Source: Bacteroidales bacterium (GTDB lineage: Bacteria; Bacteroidota; Bacteroidia; Bacteroidales; JAQUTK01). From it: DNA of 38,267 nucleotides. Below, in pieces: positions 17,741 through 27,123 of this stretch. Positions within the stretch are counted from its first letter, which is position 1; every line of letters starts with the position of its first letter. Where the stretch lies: positions 1 through 38,267 of the forward strand of contig JAQUTK010000034.1 in the NCBI GenBank assembly GCA_028709785.1, in the 5' to 3' direction. Position numbers and translations under genes: made by a program. The notes beneath the pieces are model-generated. The model saw only the letters and a list, made by a program, of their open reading frames with translations. It was not told the DNA's origin and made no database searches.

Positions 17741-18814
17741 TCAGTGGTTCTTGATATAGGCTGTAATCCATTCACCTACTTCCGATGTGGAATAACCTTT
17801 TTCTCCTTCTACCTGAATATCACTGGTACGAATATTTTGGCTCATGGATGCATCTACCGCTTCCTGAATAAGTGTCGCTTCTTCTTTCAGATTGAAAGCA
17901 TAGTCAAACATCATGGCAGCAGAAAGAATGGTTGCCAATGGATTGGCGATGTTCTTTCCGGCAGCTTGCGGCCACGAACCGTGGATAGGTTCGAAGACAG
18001 AGGTGTAGGTGCCGATAGAGGCGGAGGGAAGAAGTCCCATTGAACCGGTGATTACGGATGCTTCATCGGTAAGGATGTCTCCAAACATGTTTTCGGTAAC
18101 TATCACATCAAAATAATTGGGCCATTGAATCATGCGCATCGCGGCATTGTCGACAAACATATATTCTACTTCCACTTCAGGATACTCTTTTTCCATCCCT
18201 TTTGCTATCTCACGCCATAGACGGGAAGTGGCAAGGATGTTTGCCTTATCAACAACGGTCAGTTTCTTTCTGCGTTTCATGGCAAACTCGAAACCTACCT
18301 TGAGGATACGCTCAATCTCTTCACGACTATACACACACGTATCGTATGCTACCGTACCATCTTCGCTTCTCCCTTGTGGACGGCCGAAGTAAAGTCCGCC
18401 GGTCAGTTCGCGGATACACATAAAGTCCGCGCCGCGGACCAGTTCATCTTTCAAAGGTGATTTATGGATGAGGCTTTCGAATGTGGTTATCGGACGGATA
18501 TTGGCATACAAACCAAGCCGTTTGCGCATGGCGAGTAGTCCTTGTTCCGGACGTACCTTAGCGGAAGGATTGTTGTCAAATTTAGGATCTCCGACTGCAC
18601 CGAAAAGAACAGCGTTACTTTCCATACAGAGACGGTGAGTCTCTTCCGGATAAGGATTGCCAACCTGGTCAATCGCTTGTGCACCGCAGATGCCATATTC
18701 GTAACTCAACTCATGGCCAAACTTTTCGCAGATGGCTTTGGTAACTTCTAATCCTTGTTTCATGATCTCCGGTCCGATTCCATCGCCCGGGAGAACTGCA
18801 ATTTTTAATTTCAT
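17741..18814 (-). CDS. leuB: 3-isopropylmalate dehydrogenase
   Basis: A 357-residue NAD-dependent enzyme that oxidises and decarboxylates 3-isopropylmalate to 2-oxoisocaproate. Opening with [17 protein letters not shown], it carries [21 protein letters not shown] and [25 protein letters not shown] and [20 protein letters not shown], which hold the substrate arginines, the catalytic Lys and the metal-binding aspartates. The ATG overlaps the stop of the preceding synthase by 4 nt (ATGA), indicating translational coupling. The same enzyme class can act on the citramalate-derived intermediate to give 2-oxobutyrate. Confidence 0.98.
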   Translation of the reverse strand: MKLKIAVLPGDGIGPEIMKQGLEVTKAICEKFGHELSYEYGICGAQAIDQVGNPYPEETHRLCMESNAVLFGAVGDPKFDNNPSAKVRPEQGLLAMRKRLGLYANIRPITTFESLIHKSPLKDELVRGADFMCIRELTGGLYFGRPQGRSEDGTVAYDTCVYSREEIERILKVGFEFAMKRRKKLTVVDKANILATSRLWREIAKGMEKEYPEVEVEYMFVDNAAMRMIQWPNYFDVIVTENMFGDILTDEASVITGSMGLLPSASIGTYTSVFEPIHGSWPQAAGKNIANPLATILSAAMMFDYAFNLKEEATLIQEAVDASMSQNIRTSDIQVEGEKGYSTSEVGEWITAYIKNH

Positions 18815-20343
18815 ACTAGTCTGTTCGTATCTTCGATTATATTCAACATTTTGATCGTTGCTTTGATTGCGGCTTCTGTCTGGTCACCATCCAGTCCGCG
18901 GGTGCGAAACTCTTTTCCTTCGTGCTCCCAGGTGATGACCGTTTGCACAAAAGCATCGGTGCGTCCGCCGGGAGGTATGCTTACCGCATAATTAAGCAAC
19001 ATGGGAAATTTCCGGTTTAAACGCTTATAAATACTTCGGAGTGCACGTACGAAAGCATCGTACTGACCATCTCCGGAAGCGCTCTCCTCATAGGACGTAC
19101 CATTGATCTCGATTTTCAGAGAAGCAATAGGTTTCAGACCATGCGCCAAAGAGAGAAAATAACTGAGCAGGCACACCTTTATTTCTTTGCTGTCATGCTT
19201 GAGCACATCAGAAATGATATAAGGCAGATCCTCCTGAGTCACCAGTTCCTTCTTGTCTCCCAGCTCTATGATCCGTTCTGTCACTTTTTTCATAGACTCT
19301 TCGTCCAGTTCGAGTCCAAGGGCTTCCAGGTTGAGCCGTATGTTCGCTTTACCACTGGTCTTGCCAAGTGCATACTCGCGGGTACGTCCGAAGCGTTCAG
19401 GAATCAGATCGTTGCAATAGAGATTATCTTTACTGTCTCCATCTGCATGTACACCGGCTACCTGTGTAAAGACGTTGTCGCCGATAACAGGACGGTTGGG
19501 TGGGATACGGATGCCGGAATAGGACTCTACCGTGCGACTGGAACTATATAAGTTTTTCAGATTGACAGACGTGGAGACTTTTAGTTGGTCTGTCAATACA
19601 GCCATCACACTGGAAAGAGGTGCGTTGCCGGCACGTTCGCCCAATCCGTTGATGGTAACATGTACTCCCTTGGCTCCCACGCGAACTGCCGCCATGACGT
19701 TGGCAACAGCCAGATCATAATCGTTATGCGCATGAAAGTCAAAATGAACAGCAGGGTAACGGGAGACCATCTTCTGAAAAAATTCCGTTGTCTGATAAGG
19801 ATTCAGAATACCCAGGGTGTCCGGAAGCATAAAGCGTTTGATATTGGTCTTGCACAACGCGTCCATCATCTGATAGACATACTCCGGTGAATCTTGCATG
19901 CCGTTGCTCCAGTCTTCCAGATAGATATTGACATCAATGCCCATATCTTCGGCATTCTTCAATACCAGAAGAATATCGGCGATGTGTTGTTCCGGTGTCT
20001 TTTTCAGCTGTATCGTACAATGTTTATAGGACCCTTTGCAGAGCAGGTTGATGACACGACATCCGGCATTGCGAATCCAGTTCAGCGAAGTACTCCCATC
20101 TACAAATCCAAGTACCTCGATACGGTTGATGAGGCCTCGCTGACGAGCCCAGCCTGCAATTTTCTTCACCGCCTCGTATTCACCTTCGGAGACTCTGGCC
20201 GAACCCACTTCGATGCGGTCCACCTGCAGCTCTTCCAGCAACAGTCGGGCAATCATCAGTTTTTCCTGAACAGCAAAAGAGACGCCGGAGGTTTGTTCGC
20301 CGTCCCGGAGTGTTGTGTCCAGTATTTCTACTTTCTGTGTCAT
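18811..20343 (-). CDS. cimA: LeuA-family synthase, probably (R)-citramalate synthase
   Basis: A 510-residue member of the isopropylmalate/homocitrate/citramalate synthase superfamily. Catalytic landmarks are [31 protein letters not shown] (metal-binding His pair) and [15 protein letters not shown]-terminal LeuA-type regulatory domain follows (about 390-510, with [16 protein letters not shown] and PGGRTDAF). It differs clearly from the true LeuA upstream and resembles the type 3, citramalate synthase group by length, by [19 protein letters not shown] and by YEYV-type spacing, but the substrate cannot be proven from sequence. If right, it makes citramalate from pyruvate and acetyl-CoA for the isoleucine route, and LeuCD and LeuB complete it. 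It overlaps leuD by 4 nt and leuB by 4 nt. A second isopropylmalate synthase is the alternative. Confidence 0.75.
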   Translation of the reverse strand: MTQKVEILDTTLRDGEQTSGVSFAVQEKLMIARLLLEELQVDRIEVGSARVSEGEYEAVKKIAGWARQRGLINRIEVLGFVDGSTSLNWIRNAGCRVINLLCKGSYKHCTIQLKKTPEQHIADILLVLKNAEDMGIDVNIYLEDWSNGMQDSPEYVYQMMDALCKTNIKRFMLPDTLGILNPYQTTEFFQKMVSRYPAVHFDFHAHNDYDLAVANVMAAVRVGAKGVHVTINGLGERAGNAPLSSVMAVLTDQLKVSTSVNLKNLYSSSRTVESYSGIRIPPNRPVIGDNVFTQVAGVHADGDSKDNLYCNDLIPERFGRTREYALGKTSGKANIRLNLEALGLELDEESMKKVTERIIELGDKKELVTQEDLPYIISDVLKHDSKEIKVCLLSYFLSLAHGLKPIASLKIEINGTSYEESASGDGQYDAFVRALRSIYKRLNRKFPMLLNYAVSIPPGGRTDAFVQTVITWEHEGKEFRTRGLDGDQTEAAIKATIKMLNIIEDTNRLV

Positions 20344-20945
20344 GCTTTATATTGTTGATGTTCAGTTTCCCAAGATTCAATTTTATCTTTGTTGCTTAAC
20401 AAAAAGTCAATATCATCCAATCCGTTCATCAGACAGTGTTTTTTATAGGGATTGATTTCAAAGTGTTCACTTACACCCACAGCTGTATTATTTACAGTTT
20501 GATCTGCAAGGTTGACTTCGACTTTTGTTTCCGGATTTTTGCTGATGCAACTGAACAGACAGGCTAGAAATGGTTCGCTCACAACGATAGGTAATACAAA
20601 GTTGTTGAGCGCGTTATTTTTGAAAATATCAGCAAAAAAACTGCTGATCACCACGCGGAATCCATATCCTGCAATCGCCCACGCGGCATGTTCGCGACTT
20701 GATCCTGAACCGAAATTCTTTCCGGCAACCAGAATCTGTCCCGAGTATGTAGGATCATTGAGAACGAAAGAGCTGATCTCGTTCCCTTGTTTGTCATAAC
20801 GCCAATCACGGAAGAGATTATCTCCAAAACCGTCTTTGGTTGTTGCCTTCAGAAAACGGGCCGGAATAATCTGGTCGGTATCTACGTTCTCAAGCGGGAG
20901 TGGCACACACGTGCTGGTCAATATTGTGAATTTCTCATTTTTCAT
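20340..20945 (-). CDS. leuD: 3-isopropylmalate dehydratase small subunit
   Basis: A 201-residue swivel-domain subunit that pairs with LeuC to convert 2-isopropylmalate into 3-isopropylmalate. Motifs include VDTDQIIPARFLK and GKNFGSGSSREHAAWAIAG, the substrate loop of the family, and LADQTV near residue 160. Length is normal. It starts 23 nt downstream of the leuC stop and its stop overlaps the next synthase start by 4 nt. It lies mid-operon between leuC and the citramalate synthase-like gene. Confidence 0.97.
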   Translation of the reverse strand: MKNEKFTILTSTCVPLPLENVDTDQIIPARFLKATTKDGFGDNLFRDWRYDKQGNEISSFVLNDPTYSGQILVAGKNFGSGSSREHAAWAIAGYGFRVVISSFFADIFKNNALNNFVLPIVVSEPFLACLFSCISKNPETKVEVNLADQTVNNTAVGVSEHFEINPYKKHCLMNGLDDIDFLLSNKDKIESWETEHQQYKA

Positions 20946-20968
20946 TGTTTGTCGTTTTTAGGAGTTAG

Positions 20969-22363
20969 TTACATACAAGTTCTTGGATCAGTAATCTTTC
21001 CGGTCAGGGCTGCAGCAGCAGCAACCAGCGGACTGGCAAGCAGCGTGCGGGCACCCGGACCCTGACGGCCCTCAAAGTTACGATTTGAAGTTGAAACCGC
21101 ATACTTTCCGGCAGGAACTTTATCATCATTCATGGCCAGACAGGCAGAACATCCCGGCTGACGGATTGCAAAACCGGCTTCGATAAGGATCTTGTCGATA
21201 CCTTCTTCCTTCAGTTGATTGTTTACATACCAGGATCCCGGCACAATCCATGCGATGACGGACGGATCTTTCTTTTTACCCTTTACCAATGAAGCGAATG
21301 CGCGGAAATCTTCGATGCGTCCGTTGGTACATGAACCAAGGAATACATAATCGATCTTTTTACCAATGAGCTGTTCGCCGGGCTGATAGCCCATGTATTC
21401 AAGTGATTTACTAAAGGAGATGCGTCCGGCCTCAGAAATACTTTCCAGTGTGGGAATCTTTTCCGTAATGCCCATTCCCATACCCGGATTGGTACCATAG
21501 GTAATCATGGGCTGGATATCATTCCCATTAAATACGATCTCTTTGTCAAAGACAGCATCTTCATCACTTTTCAACGTCTTCCAGAATTCCATAGCCGTAT
21601 CCCATTCATTCTCTTTAGGTGCGTATTCTCGACCTTTGAGATAGTCAAATGTGATTTCATCCGGAGCAATCATACCACCACGGGCACCCATCTCGATAGA
21701 GAGATTGCAGAGTGTAAGACGTCCTTCCATTGACATCGAGCGGACCACATCTCCGGCATATTCCACAAAATATCCGGTCGCACCACCCGTGGTCATCTTA
21801 GCAATGATATAGAGAGCTACATCTTTTGCAGTAACACCTTTGTCTAACCGGCCATCTACTTTGATACGCATGGTTTTCGGTTTGGATTGGAGGATACACT
21901 GTGAAGCAAGTACCATTTCTACCTCGCTGGTTCCAATGCCGAAAGCGACACATCCCAAGGCTCCATGAGTAGAAGTATGTGAGTCACCACACACGATAGT
22001 CATACCCGGTAGCGTTAAACCGTTTTCCGGACCGACTACATGGATGATACCATTTTTAGGATGAAGCATACCGAAATGACTCAGACCAAACTCTTTTGCA
22101 TTCTGAGCCAGCGTGTTTACCTGTGTACGGGATATTTCATCTTCGATCTCTTTGTCCTGATCATGAGTAGGAGTATTGTGGTCCGGCATACAAAAAATCT
22201 TTTCAGGACGGAGTGGCTTGAGGCCTCTGGCTTTGAGTCCTGAAAATGCTTGCGGACTGGTTACCTCATGGCAGTACAATCTGTCAATATAAAGCTGGGT
22301 TGGACCATTCTCTACTTTTGTTACAAGGTGAGCATCCCAAATCTTATCAAAAAGTGTGTTCAT
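20969..22363 (-). CDS. leuC: 3-isopropylmalate dehydratase large subunit
   Basis: A 464-residue aconitase-family catalytic subunit. [20 protein letters not shown] near the middle of the N-terminal third, [17 protein letters not shown] and [13 protein letters not shown] supply the three cysteines that hold the 4Fe-4S cluster; the family sequence [16 protein letters not shown] is also present. It forms a heterodimer with LeuD. The ATG lies 12 nt after the leuA stop, so it is in the same transcript. The enzyme should also hydrate and isomerise citramalate if the fourth gene of the operon makes it. Confidence 0.98.
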   Translation of the reverse strand: MNTLFDKIWDAHLVTKVENGPTQLYIDRLYCHEVTSPQAFSGLKARGLKPLRPEKIFCMPDHNTPTHDQDKEIEDEISRTQVNTLAQNAKEFGLSHFGMLHPKNGIIHVVGPENGLTLPGMTIVCGDSHTSTHGALGCVAFGIGTSEVEMVLASQCILQSKPKTMRIKVDGRLDKGVTAKDVALYIIAKMTTGGATGYFVEYAGDVVRSMSMEGRLTLCNLSIEMGARGGMIAPDEITFDYLKGREYAPKENEWDTAMEFWKTLKSDEDAVFDKEIVFNGNDIQPMITYGTNPGMGMGITEKIPTLESISEAGRISFSKSLEYMGYQPGEQLIGKKIDYVFLGSCTNGRIEDFRAFASLVKGKKKDPSVIAWIVPGSWYVNNQLKEEGIDKILIEAGFAIRQPGCSACLAMNDDKVPAGKYAVSTSNRNFEGRQGPGARTLLASPLVAAAAALTGKITDPRTCM

Positions 22364-22375
22364 ATTTGTTTTGTG

Positions 22376-23875
22376 TTATTGTTTTCTGAATTTATTAATA
22401 CAATCAATGTATGCTTCTACCGAGGCAGCCACAATATCGGTGTTGGCTCCGAAACCGTAGTACATGTGTCCGTTATATTCAACCTGCATGTGAACCTTGC
22501 CGACATCATCACTACCTTTGCTGATCGCTTGAATGGTAAACTCTTTCAAGGTCATCTCACGTTCGATGATTTTCTTCAACGCTTTGATAGCTGCGTCCAC
22601 CGGTCCGTTTCCTGAAGCAGCGGCCTCAAACTTTTCTCCGGAGATATTGAGCCCGAGACTGGCTACTGAACGTACCCCCATCCCGCTAGTCACTTGCAGA
22701 TAATCCATCTTGATGGCATGATTGCTGCTACGGTCTGCACCGGCTAATAAAAGAATGTCATCATCATTAATATCTTTCTTTTTATCTGCAATTTTTAAGA
22801 ACTCCTCATAGACAGAATCCAGCTTTTTCGGAGTAAGTTCAACGCCTAACAGAGAGAGGCGGTGCTTCAATGCGGCACGTCCGCTGCGGGCAGTCAATAC
22901 AATGGAGTTCTCATCAATGCCGACGTCTTGCGGATCCATGATTTCATACGTACGCACATCTTTTAATACACCATCCTGATGAATTCCTGATGAATGCGCA
23001 AAGGCATTGCGTCCAACGACCGCTTTGTTGGGTTGAACCGGCATATTCATCAAGCTGGAGATCATTCTGCTGGTGGGATAAATCTTTTGCGTATTGATGT
23101 TGGTTTGGATATCCAGTTGCTGATGACATTTAAATATCATGGCAATTTCTTCCAAAGCAGTATTACCGGCCCGTTCGCCAATCCCATTGATAGTTACCTC
23201 CACCTGACGGGCGCCGTTGAGCACGCCACTTACCGTATTTGCCGTAGCCATACCGAGGTCGTTGTGACAGTGTGTGGAAATTACAGCTTTGTCAATGTTG
23301 GCTACATGATTCATCAAATAGTTGATTTTAGCACCGTAATCGGTAGGGAGACAATAACCGGTGGTGTCCGGGATATTTACAACTGTAGCTCCGGCTTTAA
23401 TCACAGCTTCTACGACACGCGCAAGGTATTCGTTGTCAGTTCGTCCGGCATCTTCCGCGTAGAACTCGACATCGTCCACAAACCGCCGTGCATATTTAAC
23501 CGCTGCTATGGCGCGTTCGATAATCTCTTCTTTGTTGGAATTGAATTTGTACTTGATATGAGAATCAGAGGTTCCGATACCGGTATGAATGCGTTTGCGC
23601 TTGGCAAACTTCAAGGATTCTGCTGCCACATCAATGTCTTTCTCTACTGCGCGTGTTAATGCGCAGATTGTAGGCCATGTTACCGCTTTGGATATTTCAA
23701 TGATGGAATTGAAATCTCCGGGGCTTGATACAGGAAAGCCTGCTTCGATAATATCGACACCCAGTGCTTCGAGTTGTTTCGCCACCTGGATTTTCTCTAT
23801 GGTATTTAACTGACATCCGGGCACCTGTTCACCATCCCGGAGCGTTGTGTCGAAAATAAATAATCTGTCTGACAT
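22376..23875 (-). CDS. leuA: 2-isopropylmalate synthase
   Basis: A 499-residue enzyme that condenses 2-oxoisovalerate with acetyl-CoA, the first committed step of leucine synthesis. [30 protein letters not shown] and [15 protein letters not shown] form the catalytic TIM barrel, and the C-terminal 120 residues ([20 protein letters not shown] and later) form the LeuA dimer domain that usually binds leucine as feedback inhibitor. First gene of the operon; a leader peptide and transcription attenuator lie between its promoter and the ATG, so synthesis is likely controlled by supply of charged tRNA-Leu and tRNA-Ile in addition to feedback. Confidence 0.98.
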   Translation of the reverse strand: MSDRLFIFDTTLRDGEQVPGCQLNTIEKIQVAKQLEALGVDIIEAGFPVSSPGDFNSIIEISKAVTWPTICALTRAVEKDIDVAAESLKFAKRKRIHTGIGTSDSHIKYKFNSNKEEIIERAIAAVKYARRFVDDVEFYAEDAGRTDNEYLARVVEAVIKAGATVVNIPDTTGYCLPTDYGAKINYLMNHVANIDKAVISTHCHNDLGMATANTVSGVLNGARQVEVTINGIGERAGNTALEEIAMIFKCHQQLDIQTNINTQKIYPTSRMISSLMNMPVQPNKAVVGRNAFAHSSGIHQDGVLKDVRTYEIMDPQDVGIDENSIVLTARSGRAALKHRLSLLGVELTPKKLDSVYEEFLKIADKKKDINDDDILLLAGADRSSNHAIKMDYLQVTSGMGVRSVASLGLNISGEKFEAAASGNGPVDAAIKALKKIIEREMTLKEFTIQAISKGSDDVGKVHMQVEYNGHMYYGFGANTDIVAASVEAYIDCINKFRKQ

Positions 23876-23903
23876 CTTTCTTATTATTTTGTTGTTATTA
23901 ATC

Positions 23904-23947
23904 AGGAGAAAAAAAGCCTTTCACACATTGGAGTGAGAAAGGCTTTT
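23904..23947 (-). terminator. Attenuator terminator in the leu operon leader
   Basis: On the minus strand AAAAGCCTTTC (23947-23937) pairs perfectly with GAAAGGCTTTT (23922-23912), followed directly by a T run (TTTTTTT, then CTCC). It sits upstream of leuA inside the transcript, not after a gene. The 5' arm is joined to a segment, CTCACTCC, that can pair instead with the end of the leader peptide. Confidence 0.9.
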
Positions 23948-24007
23948 CTATATATTCTGTTGTTACATATTCATGCACATTGCTCACTCCCCATTGGCTT
24001 GCCCAAT
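23930..24007 (-). promoter_or_regulatory. Antiterminator and pause pairings of the leu attenuator
   Basis: GGAGTGAG at 23990-23983, in codons 22-24 of the leader peptide, is exactly complementary to CTCACTCC at 23937-23930, next to the terminator's 5' arm. This 2:3 pairing would block the terminator. A competing 1:2 hairpin, ATTGG with CCAAT, forms at 24007-23993. Together these give the ribosome-position switch expected for amino-acid attenuation (the mechanism is inference from geometry). Confidence 0.75.
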
Positions 24008-24054
24008 AGAATAATTAGAATGGATAGCAGAATATGTAAAAAAGATTGGTTCAT
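23971..24054 (-). CDS. leuL: leu operon leader peptide, Leu/Ile-rich
   Basis: A 27-codon frame from ATG at 24054 to TGA at 23971. Residues 6-17 read LHILLSILIILL: six leucines and four isoleucines in twelve codons. The Leu codons are TTA, CTG, CTA, CTA, CTA and TTG, and all four Ile codons are ATT; three CTA codons is notable in this G+C-moderate genome. The remaining sequence ends in GKPMGSEQCA. The frame starts about 20 nt after the expected transcript start from the promoter at 24082-24112 and is followed by the terminator hairpin. A product function is not expected: its role should be to stall the ribosome when Leu or Ile tRNAs are uncharged, exposing the antiterminator. Confidence 0.85.
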   Translation of the reverse strand: MNQSFLHILLSILIILLGKPMGSEQCA

Positions 24055-24081
24055 AATTTTTCGTCTTTTTAGTTGACGGGA

Positions 24082-24112
24082 CAAAGGTATGTTTTATTTC
24101 TGATAATCCAAA
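24082..24112 (-). promoter_or_regulatory. Consensus promoter of the leu operon
   Basis: The minus strand has TTTG at 24112-24109 (-33) and TACCTTTG at 24089-24082 (-7), exactly 19 bp apart. Transcription should start near 24075, about 20 nt before the leader peptide ATG. Confidence 0.8.
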
Positions 24113-24215
24113 TGAAATGTAGGAAAAAAGTTTACTTTTATTACAAATTACAACTTTTTGAACAGAAAAGAAACGAGATTATAAGTAATATATCGGTGGA
24201 ATTGCTTTTCTTGTA

Positions 24216-24260
24216 ACAAATAAAGGCTTGTGAGATAAGATCTTACAAGCCTTTATTTGT
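24216..24260. terminator. Terminator hairpin after the coiled-coil protein gene
   Basis: Two 21-nt arms beginning with ACAAATAAAGGCTTGT pair with one G-U around a 3-nt loop. It starts 32 nt after the stop of the 24292-25194 gene, and its A+T-rich outer arms give TTTATTTGTT at the 3' side in either direction. It also separates that gene from the leu promoter. Confidence 0.8.
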
Positions 24261-24291
24261 AATATAATGAAAAAGAGATAAACCTTTTGAT

Positions 24292-25194
24292 TTATTCCAT
24301 GGAAAAGGATTTCTTTCCGATCAGGTTTCCATCTGCGAAAATATCTACGCGATAGCTGCCTGCCTGTAAGAACTCTTCCACTTTCCAGTAAACGGTCACG
24401 CTCTGTTCTTCGCCCGAATATTCAATGTCTTTGCGGATCGAATAAGCTATATTTTTATTTTCATACTGAAAGACGTTACCCTCACTTTTGACCAGCACAT
24501 CATCATCCGGTTTGGCGATACGAACATATATACTTTTCTCGCCGGTAGGAGCCGTGATGTTCTTTGTAATTATGAATGAAATATTCAGTTGGGTCACTTT
24601 CGATACTTTCTTTTCATCTTTTCCTTTCTTATTGACCGATTTGATGATGATATTTGTTGCATCTAGTTGAGAAGCCATGGTGACTCTTTCAGACAGTTGC
24701 TCTTTCTCTTTGGAGAGCTTATTAGCATTACTCCTTGCTTCCTGAAACTTACGGGTAACCACTTGGTTCTCCTCCTGAAGCTCGGAGTTTTTCTTATTGA
24801 GTGAGTCCACCTGAGCAATGTAAGTTTTCAATACACCGCGTACAGTGGCAAGTTCTTTCTTCAGTTCGTTGATACGTGAGGTGTTGGTGGATTTGACGGT
24901 GCGAAGCTCTTCGCGTAGCCGCTGAACTTTCATTTTCTCAGCTTCAAAGAGTTCGATGATGGAGTCATTATTGACGTTCAGTTCGTATCCCTCGTATTGC
25001 ACAGCCAATTGTGAAAATTCATCCGTCAGCTCTTCCTTCTCCAGATCAAACATTTCCGTCATCTCGTTGATTTTGGTACTTTGTATAACAATCCAGGTAA
25101 CCGCGCCGGCTACTATAAGAACTAATGCAATTATAATACCAATCAGCAGTTTGAAATTCTTTCCCGGCTTTTTTTCGTTCTCCGTCATTTCCAT
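24292..25194 (-). CDS. Membrane-anchored coiled-coil protein of unknown function
   Basis: A 300-residue protein. A short charged N-terminus (MEMTENEKKPGKNFK) precedes a single membrane segment (LLIGIIIALVLIVAGAVTWI, about residues 16-36) with no cleavage site, so it is probably an inner-membrane anchor with the rest in the periplasm. Residues about 55-170 are rich in Leu, Glu and Lys with heptad spacing (coiled coil). The C-terminal part, from about 195, is a beta-rich domain with EKSIYVRIAKPDDDVLV and SVTVYWKVEEFLQAGSYRV; it resembles a small immunoglobulin-like fold but I cannot name a family. It is a single gene between its own promoter and terminator. A role in the cell envelope is only a guess. 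Confidence 0.85.
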   Translation of the reverse strand: MEMTENEKKPGKNFKLLIGIIIALVLIVAGAVTWIVIQSTKINEMTEMFDLEKEELTDEFSQLAVQYEGYELNVNNDSIIELFEAEKMKVQRLREELRTVKSTNTSRINELKKELATVRGVLKTYIAQVDSLNKKNSELQEENQVVTRKFQEARSNANKLSKEKEQLSERVTMASQLDATNIIIKSVNKKGKDEKKVSKVTQLNISFIITKNITAPTGEKSIYVRIAKPDDDVLVKSEGNVFQYENKNIAYSIRKDIEYSGEEQSVTVYWKVEEFLQAGSYRVDIFADGNLIGKKSFSME

Positions 25195-25220
25195 AGCGTA
25201 TTTCTTCTTTGTTTTCCCCG

Positions 25221-25228
25221 CAAAAATA
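25221..25228 (-). promoter_or_regulatory. -7 promoter box of the coiled-coil protein gene
   Basis: The minus strand reads TATTTTTG (TAnnTTTG), 27 nt before the ATG. No good -33 box is seen. Confidence 0.45.
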
Positions 25229-25330
25229 GTCTATTTTGTTCAATTATTCGCCTGAACGAAGTAAAAACTATGCAAGAGATTGATAAGGGGGATTTGTAAA
25301 GTGTTTTTGAAATTATTAATTAAAGAATTA

Positions 25331-25361
25331 TTTCCGTAATGACAAATTGTTCGTACCTTTG
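25331..25361 (+). promoter_or_regulatory. Promoter of mdh
   Basis: TACCTTTG at 25354-25361 (-7) with a weak TTTC at 25331-25334, 19 bp upstream. The leader is about 55 nt. Confidence 0.65.
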
Positions 25362-25424
25362 TGCCGTTCGGAAATATGAAACGTCTGAGTAAAGAGTATT
25401 AGTTAATTAAATAAATAAAAAGAC

Positions 25425-26366
25425 ATGGCTAAAGTAACAGTGGTCGGTGCAGGAAATGTAGGCGCAACTTGCGCGAATGTTCTTGCTGTAAACGAGGTGG
25501 CAAACGAAGTGGTTTTGCTGGATGTAAAAGAAGGTGTAGCTGAAGGAAAAGCAATGGATATCATGCAGACTGCTCAGCTGATGGGTTTTGATACGGTTGT
25601 AACCGGAACTACAAATGATTATACCCTGACAGCAGACTCAGATGTTTGTGTAATCACTTCAGGTATTCCCCGTAAGCCGGGTATGACTCGCGAAGAATTG
25701 TTGGGTGTGAACTCTGGTATTGTGAAGAGTGTTGCTGCTAATTTGCTCAAGTACTCTCCGAATACTATTATTGTGGTTATCTCTAACCCGATGGATACAA
25801 TGACATATTTGTCTCTGAAGAGTCTTGGTTTACCAAAGAACCGCATCATCGGTATGGGTGGTTGTCTGGATAGCTCACGCTTCAAATATTTCCTGAGCCA
25901 GGCTCTCGGATGCAATGCCAACGAAGTAGAAGGTCTGGTTATCGGTGGTCATGGTGATACAACAATGATTCCTCTGACTCGTCTGGCTACATACAAAGGC
26001 ATGCCGGTTGCTAATTTCCTGAGTGCAGAAAAGATTGAAGAGGTAAAAGCTTCTACGATGGTGGGTGGTGCTACACTGACCAAATTACTTGGTACTTCCG
26101 CATGGATGGCTCCGGGTGCTGCAGGATCTTTCGTAGTTGAGTCTATCTTGAAAGACCAGAAGAAGATGATTACTTCTTGCGTTGCTCTGGATGGCGAATA
26201 CGGCGAATCTGACATTTGCATCGGTGTTCCGGTTGTTCTCGGACGCAACGGTGTTGAAAAGATTATTGAAATCGAACTTACCGCTGAAGAAAAAGCTGCT
26301 TTCAAAGCAAGCGCTGACGCTGTACGTTCCAACAATGTAGTGTTGAAAGAGATCAACGCTATCTGA
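25425..26366 (+). CDS. mdh: Malate dehydrogenase
   Basis: A 313-residue NAD-dependent enzyme of the lactate dehydrogenase-like malate dehydrogenase type, interconverting malate and oxaloacetate; in Bacteroidales it works in the fumarate-succinate fermentation branch. The N-terminal VVGAGNVGATCANVLA is the dinucleotide-binding loop; ITSGIPRKPGMTREELLGVN carries the substrate arginines, and GGHGDTTMIPL carries the catalytic His176. Glu-rich C-terminal helix is normal. The gene is preceded by a consensus -7 box and followed by a perfect GC-rich hairpin. Codons are unbiased towards rare ones, as for a highly expressed gene. Confidence 0.98.
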   Translation: MAKVTVVGAGNVGATCANVLAVNEVANEVVLLDVKEGVAEGKAMDIMQTAQLMGFDTVVTGTTNDYTLTADSDVCVITSGIPRKPGMTREELLGVNSGIVKSVAANLLKYSPNTIIVVISNPMDTMTYLSLKSLGLPKNRIIGMGGCLDSSRFKYFLSQALGCNANEVEGLVIGGHGDTTMIPLTRLATYKGMPVANFLSAEKIEEVKASTMVGGATLTKLLGTSAWMAPGAAGSFVVESILKDQKKMITSCVALDGEYGESDICIGVPVVLGRNGVEKIIEIELTAEEKAAFKASADAVRSNNVVLKEINAI

Positions 26367-26380
26367 TAACTATTTTACTT

Positions 26381-26407
26381 ACGCCGGCTGTGTCATACAG
26401 CCGGCGT
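26381..26407 (+). terminator. Perfect GC-rich hairpin after mdh
   Basis: ACGCCGGCTGT and its complement enclose a 5-nt loop, 14 nt past the mdh stop. The following bases (TCGTGTAC) are not a U tract. It may end mdh transcripts inefficiently; the riboswitch begins 2 nt later, so the downstream genes could be read from the mdh promoter. Confidence 0.65.
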
Positions 26408-26408
26408 T

Positions 26409-26439
26409 CGTGTACTTGATAACCACGTAAAAAACAAGT
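26409..26439 (+). promoter_or_regulatory. preQ1-I type riboswitch upstream of yhhQ-queF
   Basis: P1 is CGTG (26409-26412) with CACG (26424-26427). P2 is ACTTG (26414-26418) in the loop with CAAGT (26435-26439) in the tail, giving an H-type pseudoknot. L2 ends ATAAC, matching the TAACC seen in the known preQ1-I aptamer of Thermoanaerobacter, where the C reads the ligand. The A-rich link TAAAAAA (26428-26434) and the tail AAAACAAG are also as in known members. It ends 3 nt before the yhhQ ATG, so ligand binding would hide the initiation region. Confidence 0.72.
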
Positions 26440-26442
26440 TTT

Positions 26443-27123
26443 ATGAAAACAAAAGTATCTGTTTCCTTCATGCTTTTGGGCATTCTGTTTAATGTCTGCC
26501 TGATCGCTTCCAACCTTTTAGAAACCAAAATTATCCAGGTGGGATCTCTCACCCTGACATGCGGATTAATGGTTTTCCCGATTTCTTACATTATCAATGA
26601 CTGTATCGCCGAAGTATGGGGCTATAAGAAAGCACGCCTTATTATATGGAGCGGTTTTGCGATGAATTTCTTTGTGGTCGGACTGGGGCAACTTGCCGTC
26701 CTCCTTCCGCCTGCTCCTTTTTGGGAAGGAGCCGAGAGTTTTAATTTTGTCTTTGGACTGATCCCCCGTATCACGGTAGCAAGTCTTTTTGCTTTTCTTG
26801 TCGGATCGTTTCTCAATGCGTATGTGATGAGCCGCATGAAAGTGATTTACGGTGGACGCAAATTCTCGCTTCGTGCCATTCTTTCTACTTTGGTGGGAGA
26901 GACCTTTGATTCGCTGATCTTCTTTCCTATAGCTTTTGCAGGACTTGTTCCGATGAATGAGTTGCTCAAATTAATGGTTATACAGATCATACTCAAATCG
27001 TTGTACGAGGTACTGGTGTTGCCCGTCACCATCCGTGTTGTGAAGTATATCAAACGGGTAGATGAGACGGATGTCTTTGATGAAAATATCTCCTATAATA
27101 TATTGAAAGTAAAAGATCTCTGA
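26443..27123 (+). CDS. yhhQ: Queuosine precursor transporter (YhhQ/QueT-like)
   Basis: A 226-residue integral membrane protein of the vitamin-transporter-like YhhQ family, with about six hydrophobic helices. Conserved family features are [20 protein letters not shown], the polar [14 protein letters not shown] after helix 2, and a cytoplasmic-facing [21 protein letters not shown]. It is thought to import queuine precursors such as preQ0 or preQ1 for tRNA queuosine. The start lies 3 nt after a predicted preQ1-I pseudoknot. Its TGA overlaps the queF ATG by one base (TGATG), so the two are translationally coupled. The context supports the transport role more strongly than the sequence alone. Confidence 0.93.
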   Translation: MKTKVSVSFMLLGILFNVCLIASNLLETKIIQVGSLTLTCGLMVFPISYIINDCIAEVWGYKKARLIIWSGFAMNFFVVGLGQLAVLLPPAPFWEGAESFNFVFGLIPRITVASLFAFLVGSFLNAYVMSRMKVIYGGRKFSLRAILSTLVGETFDSLIFFPIAFAGLVPMNELLKLMVIQIILKSLYEVLVLPVTIRVVKYIKRVDETDVFDENISYNILKVKDL

